Positions 1 through 9,300 of a DNA stretch of 61,356 bases are shown here, piece after piece. The stretch is from Acidimicrobiia bacterium. Lineage in GTDB: Bacteria; Actinomycetota; Acidimicrobiia; Spongiisociales; UBA4744. The translations under genes were made by a program, and so were the position numbers. Under the pieces are notes generated by a model. That model was not told the DNA's origin and did no database searches. It saw only the letters and a program-made list of their open reading frames with translations. Location of the stretch: the NCBI GenBank assembly GCA_029863625.1, contig JAOTUY010000011.1, forward strand, positions 1-61,356, read 5' to 3'. Numbering within the stretch: position 1 is the first letter of the stretch; every line of letters starts with the position of its first letter.

Positions 1-490
1 CGTCTCACGCCGGGGGAGGACGTGTTGGACCGACGTTGACGGGGGTTCTCCAGCGGCCTCCCCCACGGCACCGTGGGGGAGGTGGGTCGGCTCGAAAGAG
101 CCGAGCCGGAGGGGGCGAGCAAACTCCAGGAAACGAAGGGGGGTGCGGCCCCCTCCGACCTCGCTTGGCTCGGCCACCTCCCCCGTCTCACGCCGGGGGA
201 GGCCGTGTTGGGCCGACGTTGACGGGGGTTCTCCAGCGGCCTCCCCCACGGCACGTGGGGGAGGTGGGTCGGCTCGAAAGAGCCGAGCCGGAGGGGGCAG
301 GAAGGTTTGTGCGGGGCAGCTCCAAGGAAACGAAGGCGGGTGCGGCCCCCTCCGACCTCGCTTGGCTCGGCCACCTCCCCCGTCTCACGCCGGGGGAGGA
401 CGTGTTGGACCGACGTTGACGGGGGTTCCCAGCGGCCTCCCCCACGGGACGTGGGGGAGGTGGGTCGGCTCGAAAGAGCCGACCCACTGC
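1..490. repeat. Array of three hairpin-rich direct repeats
   Basis: Three copies of one unit begin at 1 (already in progress), 184 and 381, each opening with cgtctcacgccggggga. Spacing is 183 and 197 bp, the difference being extra bases in the linker of the second unit. Each unit contains a near-perfect hairpin: 57-82 (12-bp stem, loop ca), 240-264 (11-bp stem, loop gca) and 436-460 (11-bp stem, loop gga). A second small hairpin follows (ggctcgaaagagcc), and a cctccccc/gggggagg pair spans the unit junctions. No convincing gene is present; open frames here are low-complexity by-products of the repeat. The array probably extends left of the window. Confidence 0.85.
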
Positions 491-502
491 CCGTCTTGAG
501 AT

Positions 503-1006
503 CTACGCGCCACCCGCCGCCGAGGCGGCGGCTTCCCAGGCCCGGACGATGATGTGCCAGCTCAGCATTACCGCTTCGAGAGGGACGGGAAGATCGGCCT
601 CGATCCTCACGCGATTGAACGACGCAACACCCCCATCGAGGCGGGCGACCTCACCGCCCCCCAGCTCGATCGACCACTTGCGGAGGGTCATCGACCGGGC
701 TCGCAGTTCATAGCCGAAGCTCTCCCCGGTCAGATCCCACGCCCTGCCCAGCCAGTTCTGCCGTTCGCCGCGGGCCAGCACCTCGTCCCGTTCGGTGAGC
801 GAAACGGTGCCCCACCCGTCGGGACTGATGATCCAGTGGCGCCCGTCATTGAGCTCGACCTCCGACGTGCGTCGCCAAACGTGGCGGCGGCCAACGGCCA
901 TGAGTGCGCCCTCCTTTCGCAGCTCCCATGCGCGCGAGAAGAGGGTGCTGTGCAACTCCCCGCGGCCGCCGAAAGGGATGATCCGGGTGGGGTTTCGTTC
1001 AGCCAT
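503..1006 (-). CDS. Conserved hypothetical protein, possible tubby/LURP-one-like fold
   Basis: This 167-aa protein has no signal peptide. It is rich in alternating hydrophobic residues suggesting many beta strands, then a hydrophobic helix near the C-terminus (around residues 140-158, EAVMLSWHIIVRAWEAA), and ends in an Ala-rich tail. Strands followed by a buried C-terminal helix resemble the tubby-like/LURP-one fold, but I see no defining motif and treat that as a guess. It lies just downstream of the gene at 1016-1435 on the same strand (9-bp gap), so the two are probably cotranscribed. The function is unknown. Confidence 0.65.
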   Translation of the reverse strand: MAERNPTRIIPFGGRGELHSTLFSRAWELRKEGALMAVGRRHVWRRTSEVELNDGRHWIISPDGWGTVSLTERDEVLARGERQNWLGRAWDLTGESFGYELRARSMTLRKWSIELGGGEVARLDGGVASFNRVRIEADLPVPLEAVMLSWHIIVRAWEAAASAAGGA

Positions 1007-1015
1007 TGTCCGTCC

Positions 1016-1435
1016 CTAGGCGGGCGGGTCGTCCTCACCGGATGTCTCGTCCGGGGTGGCCTCTGCGGCTTCCACAGGCGTTTCCTCGACGGCCGATCCC
1101 TCCGTCTCGGTTTCCAGGTCGGACTGGGTGCGACCGATGGCCCGCTGGAACGCGTCACCGATTTCCTGGAACGTTGCCCCGAACGCGGCCAGCAGGGAGT
1201 TCGCCGCCGTCTTGGCGTCGTCCTTCACCTCAGCATCGCGAAATGCGTTACCCACCGAGGAGAACGCAGTGTCGACCTCGTCGGCTACTTTCTTGAAAGC
1301 CTTCTCAGACTCTTCGGTTGTTTCTCCACCGTCGGCTCGTTCCGCTTCGAGCTTGCGATAGTGATCACGGAACTTGTAGCCCAGCTCAGTGAACTTCTCT
1401 CCAACTTCCTTCCACGCCGACTCGACGTCACCCAT
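1016..1435 (-). CDS. Small acidic helical hypothetical protein
   Basis: The 139-aa product is almost entirely charged and helical for its first 100 residues (Lys/Glu/Ala-rich with regularly spaced hydrophobics). It ends in a disordered acidic Glu/Thr/Pro/Ala tail from about residue 105. No membrane segment, cysteine motif or enzyme motif is visible. It is divergent from the nuclease gene starting at 1460, leaving only 24 bp between starts, and heads a probable two-gene unit with 503-1006. An amphipathic, perhaps membrane-associated or coiled-coil role is possible, but no function can be assigned. Confidence 0.65.
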   Translation of the reverse strand: MGDVESAWKEVGEKFTELGYKFRDHYRKLEAERADGGETTEESEKAFKKVADEVDTAFSSVGNAFRDAEVKDDAKTAANSLLAAFGATFQEIGDAFQRAIGRTQSDLETETEGSAVEETPVEAAEATPDETSGEDDPPA

Positions 1436-1459
1436 GGCCGCTCCTTTACTATCGGGTCA

Positions 1460-2332
1460 ATGCGACTGCACCTGCTTGATGCTACCTATGAACTCTTCCG
1501 GGCGTTCTTCGGTGGCGGTCCGGACCGCCAGGCCCCCGACGGTCGGGACGTTAAAGGCGTGGTCGGAATCATCGAATCGACGTTATCGCTGTTGAGGCAG
1601 CCGGACGTCACCCATCTAGGGGCGGCTACCGACAAGGTCATCCGTTCGTTTCGTAACGACCTTTTCGACGGATACAAAACCGGCGAGGGGATAGACCCGG
1701 ACATCCTGGCCCAATTCCCGCTGGCCGAACGGGCTCTCGAGGCGCTCGGGGTGGTCGTTTGGAAGATGGAAGAGTTCGAGGCCGACGATGCGCTGGCCAC
1801 GGCCGCCTTGCGATTCTCCGACGAGGTCGAGCAGGTCGTGATCCTCACACCCGACAAGGACCTGGCCCAATGCGTAGTTGGCGACCGGGTGGTGATGTTC
1901 GACCGCCGGCGGGAGATCGTCATCGACGAAGACGGCGTGTGGGAGAAGTTCGGGGTCGGTCCCGAGTCGATCCCGGACTATTTGGGATTGGTGGGCGACA
2001 CCGCCGACGGCTTTCCGGGCATCCCCTCGTGGGGAGCCAAGTCGGCCTCGACGCTACTGGCCCGGTACGTCCATCTGGACCGCATTCCTCCGGAGCCCAA
2101 AGACTGGGATGTCAATGTGCGAGGAGCGGAACGCCTGGCGGAGAACCTCAGGGAACACCGTAGGGAAGCGGACCTCTACCGTCATCTGGCCACACTGCGA
2201 CGGGATGTTCCGCTCGAAGAGAACCTCGAGGACCTCGAATGGCAGGGGGTCAACAGGGACGCCTTCTTCGAGCTGTGCGACGAATTCGGCTTCAACGACG
2301 TCCGAAACCGCCCCCACAAGTGGGCCGAATAG
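1460..2332 (+). CDS. 5'-3' exonuclease / FEN-like nuclease
   Basis: The 290-aa protein matches the stand-alone 5' nuclease family (the N-terminal domain of DNA polymerase I, T5 exonuclease). Visible landmarks are an early Asp in LLDATYELFRAF (residues 5-16), the metal-binding EADDALA around residues 105-111, PDKDLAQ around 131-137, and a helix-hairpin-helix-like GDTADGFPGIPSWGAKSA around 179-196. These elements occur in the family's order, so activity on flapped or branched DNA is expected. I start at ATG 1460, because the frame open further upstream to 554 runs antisense to two better-supported genes and shows no family motif. Polymerase and klenow domains are absent. Confidence 0.88.
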   Translation: MRLHLLDATYELFRAFFGGGPDRQAPDGRDVKGVVGIIESTLSLLRQPDVTHLGAATDKVIRSFRNDLFDGYKTGEGIDPDILAQFPLAERALEALGVVVWKMEEFEADDALATAALRFSDEVEQVVILTPDKDLAQCVVGDRVVMFDRRREIVIDEDGVWEKFGVGPESIPDYLGLVGDTADGFPGIPSWGAKSASTLLARYVHLDRIPPEPKDWDVNVRGAERLAENLREHRREADLYRHLATLRRDVPLEENLEDLEWQGVNRDAFFELCDEFGFNDVRNRPHKWAE

Positions 2333-2338
2333 TCAGTC

Positions 2339-2359
2339 TCTCGTTCCTCGTTCTCGTGT
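2339..2359. repeat. Heptamer tandem repeat (TCTCGTT type)
   Basis: Seven bases after the nuclease stop codon there are three heptamers in register: TCTCGTT, CCTCGTT and CTCGTGT. The same heptamer type recurs at 28625 and 43739. Confidence 0.55.
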
Positions 2360-2416
2360 CCTCCCTCGGCGTGCGACGGGGGAGGTGGCCGAGCGATGCG
2401 AGGTCGGAGGGGGCAC
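2356..2416 (-). repeat. Inverted copy of the 1-490 repeat
   Basis: Read on the minus strand, this stretch matches the part of the left-edge unit that runs from the ccccctccgacctcg block through the cctcccccgt(c/t) block to the gggaggac block. Differences are small, such as gcatcgctcgg against gcttggctcgg. It sits in the 158-bp gap between the nuclease and the histidine kinase, so the element is dispersed rather than confined to the array. Confidence 0.7.
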
Positions 2417-2490
2417 TAGGTACCTGAAGTTTCCCGACAAACCGTCCTTTCCGTTCAGTTTGGGGGCCCAAAATGCCGAAACAATGAGGG

Positions 2491-4020
2491 ATGAAGCGGC
2501 TTTCAGCACCCACTGATCGCGACCGCGACAGCAAGCGCGTCGTCGCCATAGCCGGCGGTGCGATGGCTGCCATTGTCTTTCTCGCTCTGGCCTTGATCTT
2601 CACCAATTCCTACGGATCCCAACAAGTGGCCGCCAATGCCCGGGCGCTGCACTGGACAAACGCCACGCTGGGTTCGGCCTCCATTGCCCGCGCCTCGAAC
2701 GCACAAGCGATTGTGTTCACCGTTGATGAACAGCTCGGCGTTGCGGATGCGGATGCAGCGGATCGCGCCCGCGCTGAAGCCCGAACCAACCTGGCCAACT
2801 TGCAGATCTGGGTCGGTGGTTGGGAAGCCGCCTTCTCCGACTCCGACACCGCGAGTCTGCTTGATGATTTTGCGGCCACTGGCCACCAGATCCTGGCCTC
2901 GCTCGATGCCGGGCAGGTCAGTGAGGCAGTAGAACTCAGTAACGGTCAAGCCGAGAAGCTGTACGCCTCCCTCTCGATTGCGCTCGGGAGCGCCCAGCAG
3001 GACATCACCGAGGAGATCGACAATACCGAAGCCCTGGCCGGCGTGGTGGCAGCCATCACCCGGTTCCTGGTGACGTTGCTCATTCCGGTTGGAACCATTC
3101 TCATCTACCGCTGGCTCGTTCACCGCCAGGCTGTGAGTAGCAACCTGGCGTTGCAAGTCAAGCTCGAAGCCGAACGAAAACTTCGCAAGGCCCGCGATGA
3201 ATTCATCGCCAACATCTCCCATGAGATCAGGACTCCGCTCACCAGCATTTACGGGTTCTCCGAGGTGCTGATCGAGGAAGGTCTGGTTGATCCCGAGATG
3301 GCGATGGAGTTGATCGGGCTCATCAACGGCGAAAGTGCCGAGCTCTCTCGGATGGTTGAGGACCTTCTGACTGCGGCCCGACTTGACGCCAACGTACTCA
3401 ACTTCAAGTTCGAGGCGGTGTCGCTCGCCGACGAGATCGGCACCGTTTCGGCCCCGATGATCCGGTCCGGAGCCGAAGTCCGGATCGACGTGCCGCGGGT
3501 GATGATCTGGGCGGATCAGATGCGGTTCCGCCAGATCATCCGCAACCTGATTTCCAACGCTATCAAGCACGGTGGCGACCATGTCACCATCTCGGGACGG
3601 TCCGAGGGTGCGCGATTCCTGCTTACCGTCGCCGACGACGGGGCCGGCGTTCCCGAGGAAATCGAGGATCGGATTTTCGAGCGCTTCATTCATGAAGGCT
3701 CCGAGCCGCTGCTGACCGGAAGCGTCGGTCTGGGCTTGGCCATCGCCAAGATGTTGAGCGACGAGATGGAGTGTGAACTGAACTACCAGCGAGTCGATGG
3801 CGAAACGCGTTTCGTGCTGAGTCTCCTGCGGGCGACCGAGGCTCTCTCTCGCGAGCCGGGGTTCGTTGAGGATTCCCAGGCTACGGCCAATTCCGGTAGC
3901 CGCAGGCTCGGCGGAGTGGCAGCTAGCTTCGCCGGCAACGGGGGCCAGAAGCAAGGCGACGGAAGGGGAGCAGAAGGGAGCGACACTCTGGCAGCAGGGG
4001 AATCCCGGAGTGGTCCATGA
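2491..4020 (+). CDS. Membrane sensor histidine kinase
   Basis: The 509-aa kinase has two membrane segments (about residues 17-38 and 189-210) enclosing a helical extracytoplasmic sensor region of about 150 residues. A HisKA domain with phospho-acceptor His244 (NISHEIRTPLTS) follows, then an ATPase domain with the N box (IIRNLISNAIKHGG), G1 (VADDGAGVPEE) and G2 (GSVGLGLAIAK). A disordered tail of about 60 residues follows the ATPase domain. No response regulator is adjacent. Its stop codon overlaps the ATG of the next gene (ATGA at 4017-4020), so it is translationally coupled to the giant surface protein. The closest relative in the window is the kinase at 13051-14409. The signal sensed is unknown. 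Confidence 0.93.
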   Translation: MKRLSAPTDRDRDSKRVVAIAGGAMAAIVFLALALIFTNSYGSQQVAANARALHWTNATLGSASIARASNAQAIVFTVDEQLGVADADAADRARAEARTNLANLQIWVGGWEAAFSDSDTASLLDDFAATGHQILASLDAGQVSEAVELSNGQAEKLYASLSIALGSAQQDITEEIDNTEALAGVVAAITRFLVTLLIPVGTILIYRWLVHRQAVSSNLALQVKLEAERKLRKARDEFIANISHEIRTPLTSIYGFSEVLIEEGLVDPEMAMELIGLINGESAELSRMVEDLLTAARLDANVLNFKFEAVSLADEIGTVSAPMIRSGAEVRIDVPRVMIWADQMRFRQIIRNLISNAIKHGGDHVTISGRSEGARFLLTVADDGAGVPEEIEDRIFERFIHEGSEPLLTGSVGLGLAIAKMLSDEMECELNYQRVDGETRFVLSLLRATEALSREPGFVEDSQATANSGSRRLGGVAASFAGNGGQKQGDGRGAEGSDTLAAGESRSGP

Positions 4021-7000
4021 GGTTGCTGACCCGATTGGTGACTCTCGTTCTGCTGACCGGCTTTCTCGTCTCTGCTCCGCCTCCTTTGGCCGCGGCCACC
4101 ACCGATACGTTCCGCGACGAGTTCAACAACATCAGCTACAGCGGGGACGATGGGGTTGGGGGGTCGTGGGCCGGTTCTTGGTGGGAGAGTGAGGCACCGA
4201 CAGACCCGACCGGCGGCGACGTGACGGTGGGTTCCGATGCGGCAGTTGCGGATTTTGTCCTGCGGTTCAACAACAACGGAACCGGCGACTACATCGAGCG
4301 GACGGCCGACCTTTCGGCCTATAACACTGCCACCCTCAGCTTCGACTATCGGCGGAGCCCCACCGACTCGGCCTTCTCGTTCAAGGTTTGGGCATCGGCC
4401 AACGGTCCGGCAGGACCGTTCACCGAAATCTCTTCTCTTGCGGGTGCCGGTGACGATGCCGTCTACGTCGGTTCCGGGAACCTGGACGTCACCGCCTACC
4501 GGTCGGCGACGACCACCATCCGCTTCTCTCACGAGGCCGGTTCACTCGCCGTGGGCAAGGACTTCTACCTCGACAATGTCGAGATCTCGGCTACGACCAC
4601 GAACTCGCCCCCGATCGCCGCCGATGATGGGGACTCCACCGCCCCGAACACGCCCGTGACCATCGATGTGCTGACCAATGACTCGGACGCGGATCTGGAT
4701 CCGCTTCTGGTGGATTCCGCTACGCAAGGAGCAAACGGATCGGTGGTCAACAACGGAACCACAGTGACGTACACCCCGAATCCGGGGTGGAGAGGGCTCG
4801 ACACCTTCACCTACACAGCGACCGACGGCAACGGCGGATTCGACACCGCTTCGGTCACGGTCGGAGTCGGCGGTGTGTGCTATCTGGTTGGAGACGGCGG
4901 TGGGGCCGATGGGCTCGCCCTGGTCAACCTGGGATCCGGCCTCGAGTCGGTCGTCGGAGCAACCGGCACCTCAGGAATCACTGCGGCAGCCATCCACCCC
5001 CTGACCGGAACGTTTTACGCCTCCCTGCCGGGTCAGCTGGGCACGATCGATATCGCAACGGGAGCCTTTACGCCCACGGCCGCTCCCTTTGACGGTGGAT
5101 TCGACAACATCCAGGCCATCGCCTTCGATAGCGACGGTTCGCTCTATGCGTTTCATCACCGGGCCGGACCGAAGGATCTCCTCATCCGCGTTGATCCATC
5201 GACCGGGGCGTTCATCCCGGATGCCTTTGGTACTGGCGTAGATTCCGTTTCTCTCGATTCGTTCTGGGCAACGCAGAAAAGCGTGGTCGGTATCGACATC
5301 AACGCCTCGGGCCAAATGTATGGGGTGACCTCAAACGACGGTCCCTCGTACAACATCCAATGGATCGACAAGAGCAGCGGGTCCGCCTTCGCAGTGTGGG
5401 TTGCATCTGCCACGGTCGATGTCAGCTTCGACGCCACCGGGCGACTCTGGATGCTTTCCCCGACGGGCACACTGAGAGAGCCATTCGGCAGCTCCATCGG
5501 GCTCTCGGGACTAGCCGGGTACCAGGCGGTTGCCTGCGAGGGTGGCCTCAACAACCAGTCACCCTCCGCGACTGGTGATGCGGATACCGCTTCTGAGGAC
5601 ACGGCAGTGACGATTGATGTGCTGGCCAACGATACGGACGCCGATCTGGATTCGCTGGTGGTTGACGCCGTGACGGATGGCCTGAACGGTTCGGTGACCA
5701 ACAATGGGTTGGATGTGACCTATACCCCTGATCCGGACTGGAACGGCACCGACACGTTTTCCTACACAGTCTCAGACGGCAGGGGCGGTTTCGCCTCTGC
5801 ACAGGTGACCGTGACCGTGGTCGCCCAACCTGATCCGCCGGTAGCGGTGGATGACGCCGACACCACTCCCGAGGACACGGCGGTGCCGATCGATGTGCTG
5901 GCCAACGACACTGATGCCGATCTGGATGTGCTGTTGGTGGATTCGGTCACTCAGGGGTCGAACGGGTCGGTGACCAACAATGCCACCGATGTGACCTACA
6001 CCCCGAACCCGGGATGGTCGGGGACCGACACCTTCACGTACACGGTATCCGATGGCAACGGCGGGCTCGACACCGCCACGGTGACGGTGACAATCTCGGC
6101 CGTGAACGATGATCCTGTCGCAGTCGACGACTCGGGTAACACAACCGAGGACACGGGTATGACCGTGGATGTGTTGGGGAACGACACGGATCCGGAGCTC
6201 GATCTTCTCTCGATTGATTCGGTGACCCAGGGAGCGAACGGTTCGGTGGTGAACAACAGCACTGACGTCACGTATACCCCGAACCTGGACTGGAACGGGG
6301 TCGATACCTTCACCTACACCGCCTCCGACGGGAACGGTGGGTTCGCTGTGGCGCAGGTGACCGTGACGGTCACGGCTCAACCCGATCCTCCGGTAGCGGT
6401 CGACGATGCCGACACCACACCTGAGGACACTGCTGTGAATGTGGATGTGCTCGCTAACGATTCTGATCCGGACCTTGATGCCCTATCAGTGGATTCGGTG
6501 ACGCAGGGGGCTTATGGGTCGGTGGTCAACTACGGGACTGACGTGACGTATGACCCTGATCCTGGCTGGAGCGGAGTCGATACGTTTACCTACACGGTCA
6601 CTGATGGCAATGGTGGGTTCGCTGTGGCGCAGGTGACCGTGACGGTCACGGCTCAACCCGATCCTCCGGTGGCGGTCGACGATGCCGACACCACACCTGA
6701 GGACACGCCGGCGACGGTGGATGTGCTGGCCAATGATTCTGATCCGGATCTGGATGTGTTGGTGGTGGATTCGGTGACCCAGGGTGCCAGCGGGTCGGTG
6801 GTCAACAACGGCACCGATGTGACCTATACCCCGAACCTGGATTGGAATGGAGTCGATACGTTCACCTACACCGCTTCCGACGGGAACGGTGGGTTCGCCA
6901 CCGGCACCGTGATCATCACGGTGACACCGGTTAACGACGACCCGGTGGCCGTCGGCGACACAAAGACGGTTGACGAAGACTCATCTCAAACCATCCCGGT

Positions 7001-9197
7001 GCTGGGCAACGACTCCGATATCGACGGCGACCCGCTCACCATCACGGGCGTGGTGAACGGGTCTAACGGGACCGCGGTGAACAACGGCACCAACGTGACC
7101 TATATCCCTAATCCGGATTGGAGCGGCGTCGACACGTTCATGTACACCGTGTCCGACGGCAACGGGGGTTCGGCCTCCGCCACCGTCACCGTGACGGTCA
7201 CCCCGGTCAACGACGACCCGCTGGGCCTCCCCGACGCTACGAGCACACTTGAAGACACACCCGTCGTGGTCGATGTGCTGGCCAACGACACCGACGTCGA
7301 CAGCTCCGTCCTGACCATCACGGCAGTGACCAACGGGACCGGCGGCACGGTGACGACCGATGGTGCCACCGTGACGTACACGCCCGAGCCCGACTGGAAC
7401 GGCACCGACGCCTTCACGTACCGGGTCTCCGACGAGCTCGGAGGATGGTGCGAAACCACCGTGACGGTGATTGTCTCCCCCGTCAACGATCCTCCGTTGG
7501 CCCTCGATGACCCCTCAACCACGCCCCGGGATACCGCAGTGTATGTCTGGGTGCTGGCGAACGACTCGGATCCGGACCTCGATGACCTGTCCGTTTCGGC
7601 CGTCACCAACGGCTCCAACGGCGCCGTGGTCAACAACGGCTCCAAGGTGACCTATACACCTGCTGCCGGCTGGTCCGGGGTCGACACCTTCACCTACACC
7701 GTGTCCGACGGCAATGGCGGTTCCGATTCGGCAACCGTGACCGTGTCGGTGACCGCCGGGCCCAACCGGCCACCGGTCGCCACGGATGACAGCACGGTCA
7801 CGGACGAAGACACCCCCGTGACCATCCCGGTGCTGGCCAACGATTCGGACCCCGACGGAGACACTGTGACGGTGAGTGCTGTCAACCAGGGAGCGCACGG
7901 ATCCGCGACCAAGACCGCCATCAGCATGACCTACACACCCGACAAAGACTGGTCGGGAATGGATTCGTTCAGCTACACGATTGCCGACGGTCGCGGCGGG
8001 ACGGCCACCGCCGCAGTCGTGATAACGGTCAAACCCGTCAACGACGCACCGGCTGCCAACAACGACAGCGCGAGCACTCCGGGAGCGACCACCGTAATCG
8101 TTCCGGTGCTGGCCAACGACTCCGATGTCGACGGAGACACACTCGCCGTGACGACGGTGTCTCAGGGAAGCTACGGCGCGACCGCCACCGATGGGGTCAA
8201 CGTCACCTACGCACCTTCTTCCGACTGGTCCGGCACCGATTCATTTTCGTACACCATCACCGACGGCCAAGGAGGGTTCGGTAGCGCGTCCGTGACGGTG
8301 ACCGTCACGGACACGACCGCGAACAACGACCCCGCCGCGGTCGTCCCGGTGGCGACCAGGAACCAACCTCCTGTCATCACCGTGATCGGCGAAACGGCCG
8401 TGGCGGACGGCGCTCGGCTCAGGCTGGAGATCAGCGCCGAGGACCCGGAGGGCGATCAGGTGTCGATCTCGGCAACCGGTCTGCCGGGTTGGGTGAGCCT
8501 TGTTGACTACGGCGACGGTCGGGCGACGCTCACCGGGATCCCGTGGTCTGGAGCGGACTCGTCGACTGAGATCACGATAACCGCCTCGGACGGGACGATC
8601 ACTGCGAAGACGATCGTGGTGATCGAGGTGATCGACGGCAACCGGCCTCCGCGGATCGGATCGATCATTTTCAACGGCGTGAATGGGGATGGATCGTTCT
8701 CCTTCACGATCACGGCGTCCGATCCGGATGGTGATCCGCTGGCAGTATCAACCGACGACCTGCCGCCGTGGGCCACGCTGACCGACCATGGTGGCGGGAG
8801 TGCAACTATCAGCAGCAACGGGGTGCCGGACGATGCGATCGGATCTTTCTCGGTCGTTGTCTCCGTTACCGATGGACAGACGACTGTGACGTCGAGCCTT
8901 TTGCGCCCCATCGCCGACTTGCGCAACGGCCGGCCTCCCGAGTTGACCCATCAGGCGTTCGAGGTTGAGGGTGCCGACACACTCGTGGCAACCGCGCTGA
9001 AGCCATTCGTGGCGACTCCCAATCCGCTCAATGCCCATTTGACTCCCCGCGAGGGTCTCATGGTCGCCTTCGGGTCGGCCGTCGAGACGCTCAAGAACCA
9101 GGTGATCCCGGCAGTCGTGCTCGGTGTGGTCATGGCCTGGATGCTGATGATCGGCGTCGGCCGCACCAAGAAAGAAGAAGAGGGAGAACCGGCCTAA
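4017..9197 (+). CDS. Giant surface protein with tandem-95/cadherin-like repeats and C-terminal anchor
   Basis: This 1726-aa protein starts with a signal peptide (about residues 1-26), then a lectin/MAM-like beta domain to about 190. One tandem-95 repeat follows (about 197-283), then a region of about 220 residues resembling a beta-propeller (to about 505). Ten more tandem-95 repeats run from about 510 to 1430, each with the pattern ED(T)..V.VLANDSD.D...L.V and a closing TYTP...W.G.DTF.YTV.DG.GG. Two Ig-like domains follow, then a membrane helix (about 1695-1716) and a short charged cytoplasmic tail (GRTKKEEEGEPA). The Asp-rich linkers suggest calcium binding. The architecture is that of an extended stalk or adhesin held in the membrane. 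It is coupled to the upstream kinase by a 4-bp overlap. Confidence 0.92.
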   Translation: MRLLTRLVTLVLLTGFLVSAPPPLAAATTDTFRDEFNNISYSGDDGVGGSWAGSWWESEAPTDPTGGDVTVGSDAAVADFVLRFNNNGTGDYIERTADLSAYNTATLSFDYRRSPTDSAFSFKVWASANGPAGPFTEISSLAGAGDDAVYVGSGNLDVTAYRSATTTIRFSHEAGSLAVGKDFYLDNVEISATTTNSPPIAADDGDSTAPNTPVTIDVLTNDSDADLDPLLVDSATQGANGSVVNNGTTVTYTPNPGWRGLDTFTYTATDGNGGFDTASVTVGVGGVCYLVGDGGGADGLALVNLGSGLESVVGATGTSGITAAAIHPLTGTFYASLPGQLGTIDIATGAFTPTAAPFDGGFDNIQAIAFDSDGSLYAFHHRAGPKDLLIRVDPSTGAFIPDAFGTGVDSVSLDSFWATQKSVVGIDINASGQMYGVTSNDGPSYNIQWIDKSSGSAFAVWVASATVDVSFDATGRLWMLSPTGTLREPFGSSIGLSGLAGYQAVACEGGLNNQSPSATGDADTASEDTAVTIDVLANDTDADLDSLVVDAVTDGLNGSVTNNGLDVTYTPDPDWNGTDTFSYTVSDGRGGFASAQVTVTVVAQPDPPVAVDDADTTPEDTAVPIDVLANDTDADLDVLLVDSVTQGSNGSVTNNATDVTYTPNPGWSGTDTFTYTVSDGNGGLDTATVTVTISAVNDDPVAVDDSGNTTEDTGMTVDVLGNDTDPELDLLSIDSVTQGANGSVVNNSTDVTYTPNLDWNGVDTFTYTASDGNGGFAVAQVTVTVTAQPDPPVAVDDADTTPEDTAVNVDVLANDSDPDLDALSVDSVTQGAYGSVVNYGTDVTYDPDPGWSGVDTFTYTVTDGNGGFAVAQVTVTVTAQPDPPVAVDDADTTPEDTPATVDVLANDSDPDLDVLVVDSVTQGASGSVVNNGTDVTYTPNLDWNGVDTFTYTASDGNGGFATGTVIITVTPVNDDPVAVGDTKTVDEDSSQTIPVLGNDSDIDGDPLTITGVVNGSNGTAVNNGTNVTYIPNPDWSGVDTFMYTVSDGNGGSASATVTVTVTPVNDDPLGLPDATSTLEDTPVVVDVLANDTDVDSSVLTITAVTNGTGGTVTTDGATVTYTPEPDWNGTDAFTYRVSDELGGWCETTVTVIVSPVNDPPLALDDPSTTPRDTAVYVWVLANDSDPDLDDLSVSAVTNGSNGAVVNNGSKVTYTPAAGWSGVDTFTYTVSDGNGGSDSATVTVSVTAGPNRPPVATDDSTVTDEDTPVTIPVLANDSDPDGDTVTVSAVNQGAHGSATKTAISMTYTPDKDWSGMDSFSYTIADGRGGTATAAVVITVKPVNDAPAANNDSASTPGATTVIVPVLANDSDVDGDTLAVTTVSQGSYGATATDGVNVTYAPSSDWSGTDSFSYTITDGQGGFGSASVTVTVTDTTANNDPAAVVPVATRNQPPVITVIGETAVADGARLRLEISAEDPEGDQVSISATGLPGWVSLVDYGDGRATLTGIPWSGADSSTEITITASDGTITAKTIVVIEVIDGNRPPRIGSIIFNGVNGDGSFSFTITASDPDGDPLAVSTDDLPPWATLTDHGGGSATISSNGVPDDAIGSFSVVVSVTDGQTTVTSSLLRPIADLRNGRPPELTHQAFEVEGADTLVATALKPFVATPNPLNAHLTPREGLMVAFGSAVETLKNQVIPAVVLGVVMAWMLMIGVGRTKKEEEGEPA
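5551..8320 (+). repeat. DNA encoding ten consecutive tandem-95 domains
   Basis: Ten modules of about 270-280 bp follow one another. Most have diverged, but 6336-6430 and 6612-6706 are 95-bp copies differing at a single visible position, 276 bp apart, which indicates a recent unit duplication. Confidence 0.85.
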
Positions 9198-9208
9198 GGC
9201 GGTCCGTC

Positions 9209-9236
9209 GCGCCTCTCCCGCCAGCGGGAGAGGCGC
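9209..9236 (+). terminator. Strong hairpin after the surface protein gene
   Basis: A perfect 12-bp GC-rich stem (gcgcctctcccg / cgggagaggcgc) with loop ccag lies 11 bp past the stop of 4017-9197. There is no T-run afterwards, as is common for actinobacterial terminators. Confidence 0.7.
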
Positions 9237-9300
9237 TGTGCTGGGGGAGCCCACGCTGCGGATCGCCGCGGAGGGTCGCACGCTCGTCCATACTTGAGTG

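Noticed and set aside
36..499. Open frames of 80-130 codons on both strands
   Set aside because: Their Pro/Gly/Arg-rich translations simply follow the hairpin repeats and repeat along with them.
554..1459. In-frame upstream extension of the 5'-3' exonuclease by about 300 codons
   Set aside because: It runs antisense to two likelier genes and shows no nuclease motif. The family starts at LLDATYELF, right after ATG 1460.
2503..3954. 483-codon frame antisense to the kinase
   Set aside because: The plus-strand kinase has all domain motifs; the antisense frame is a GC-bias shadow with no signal.
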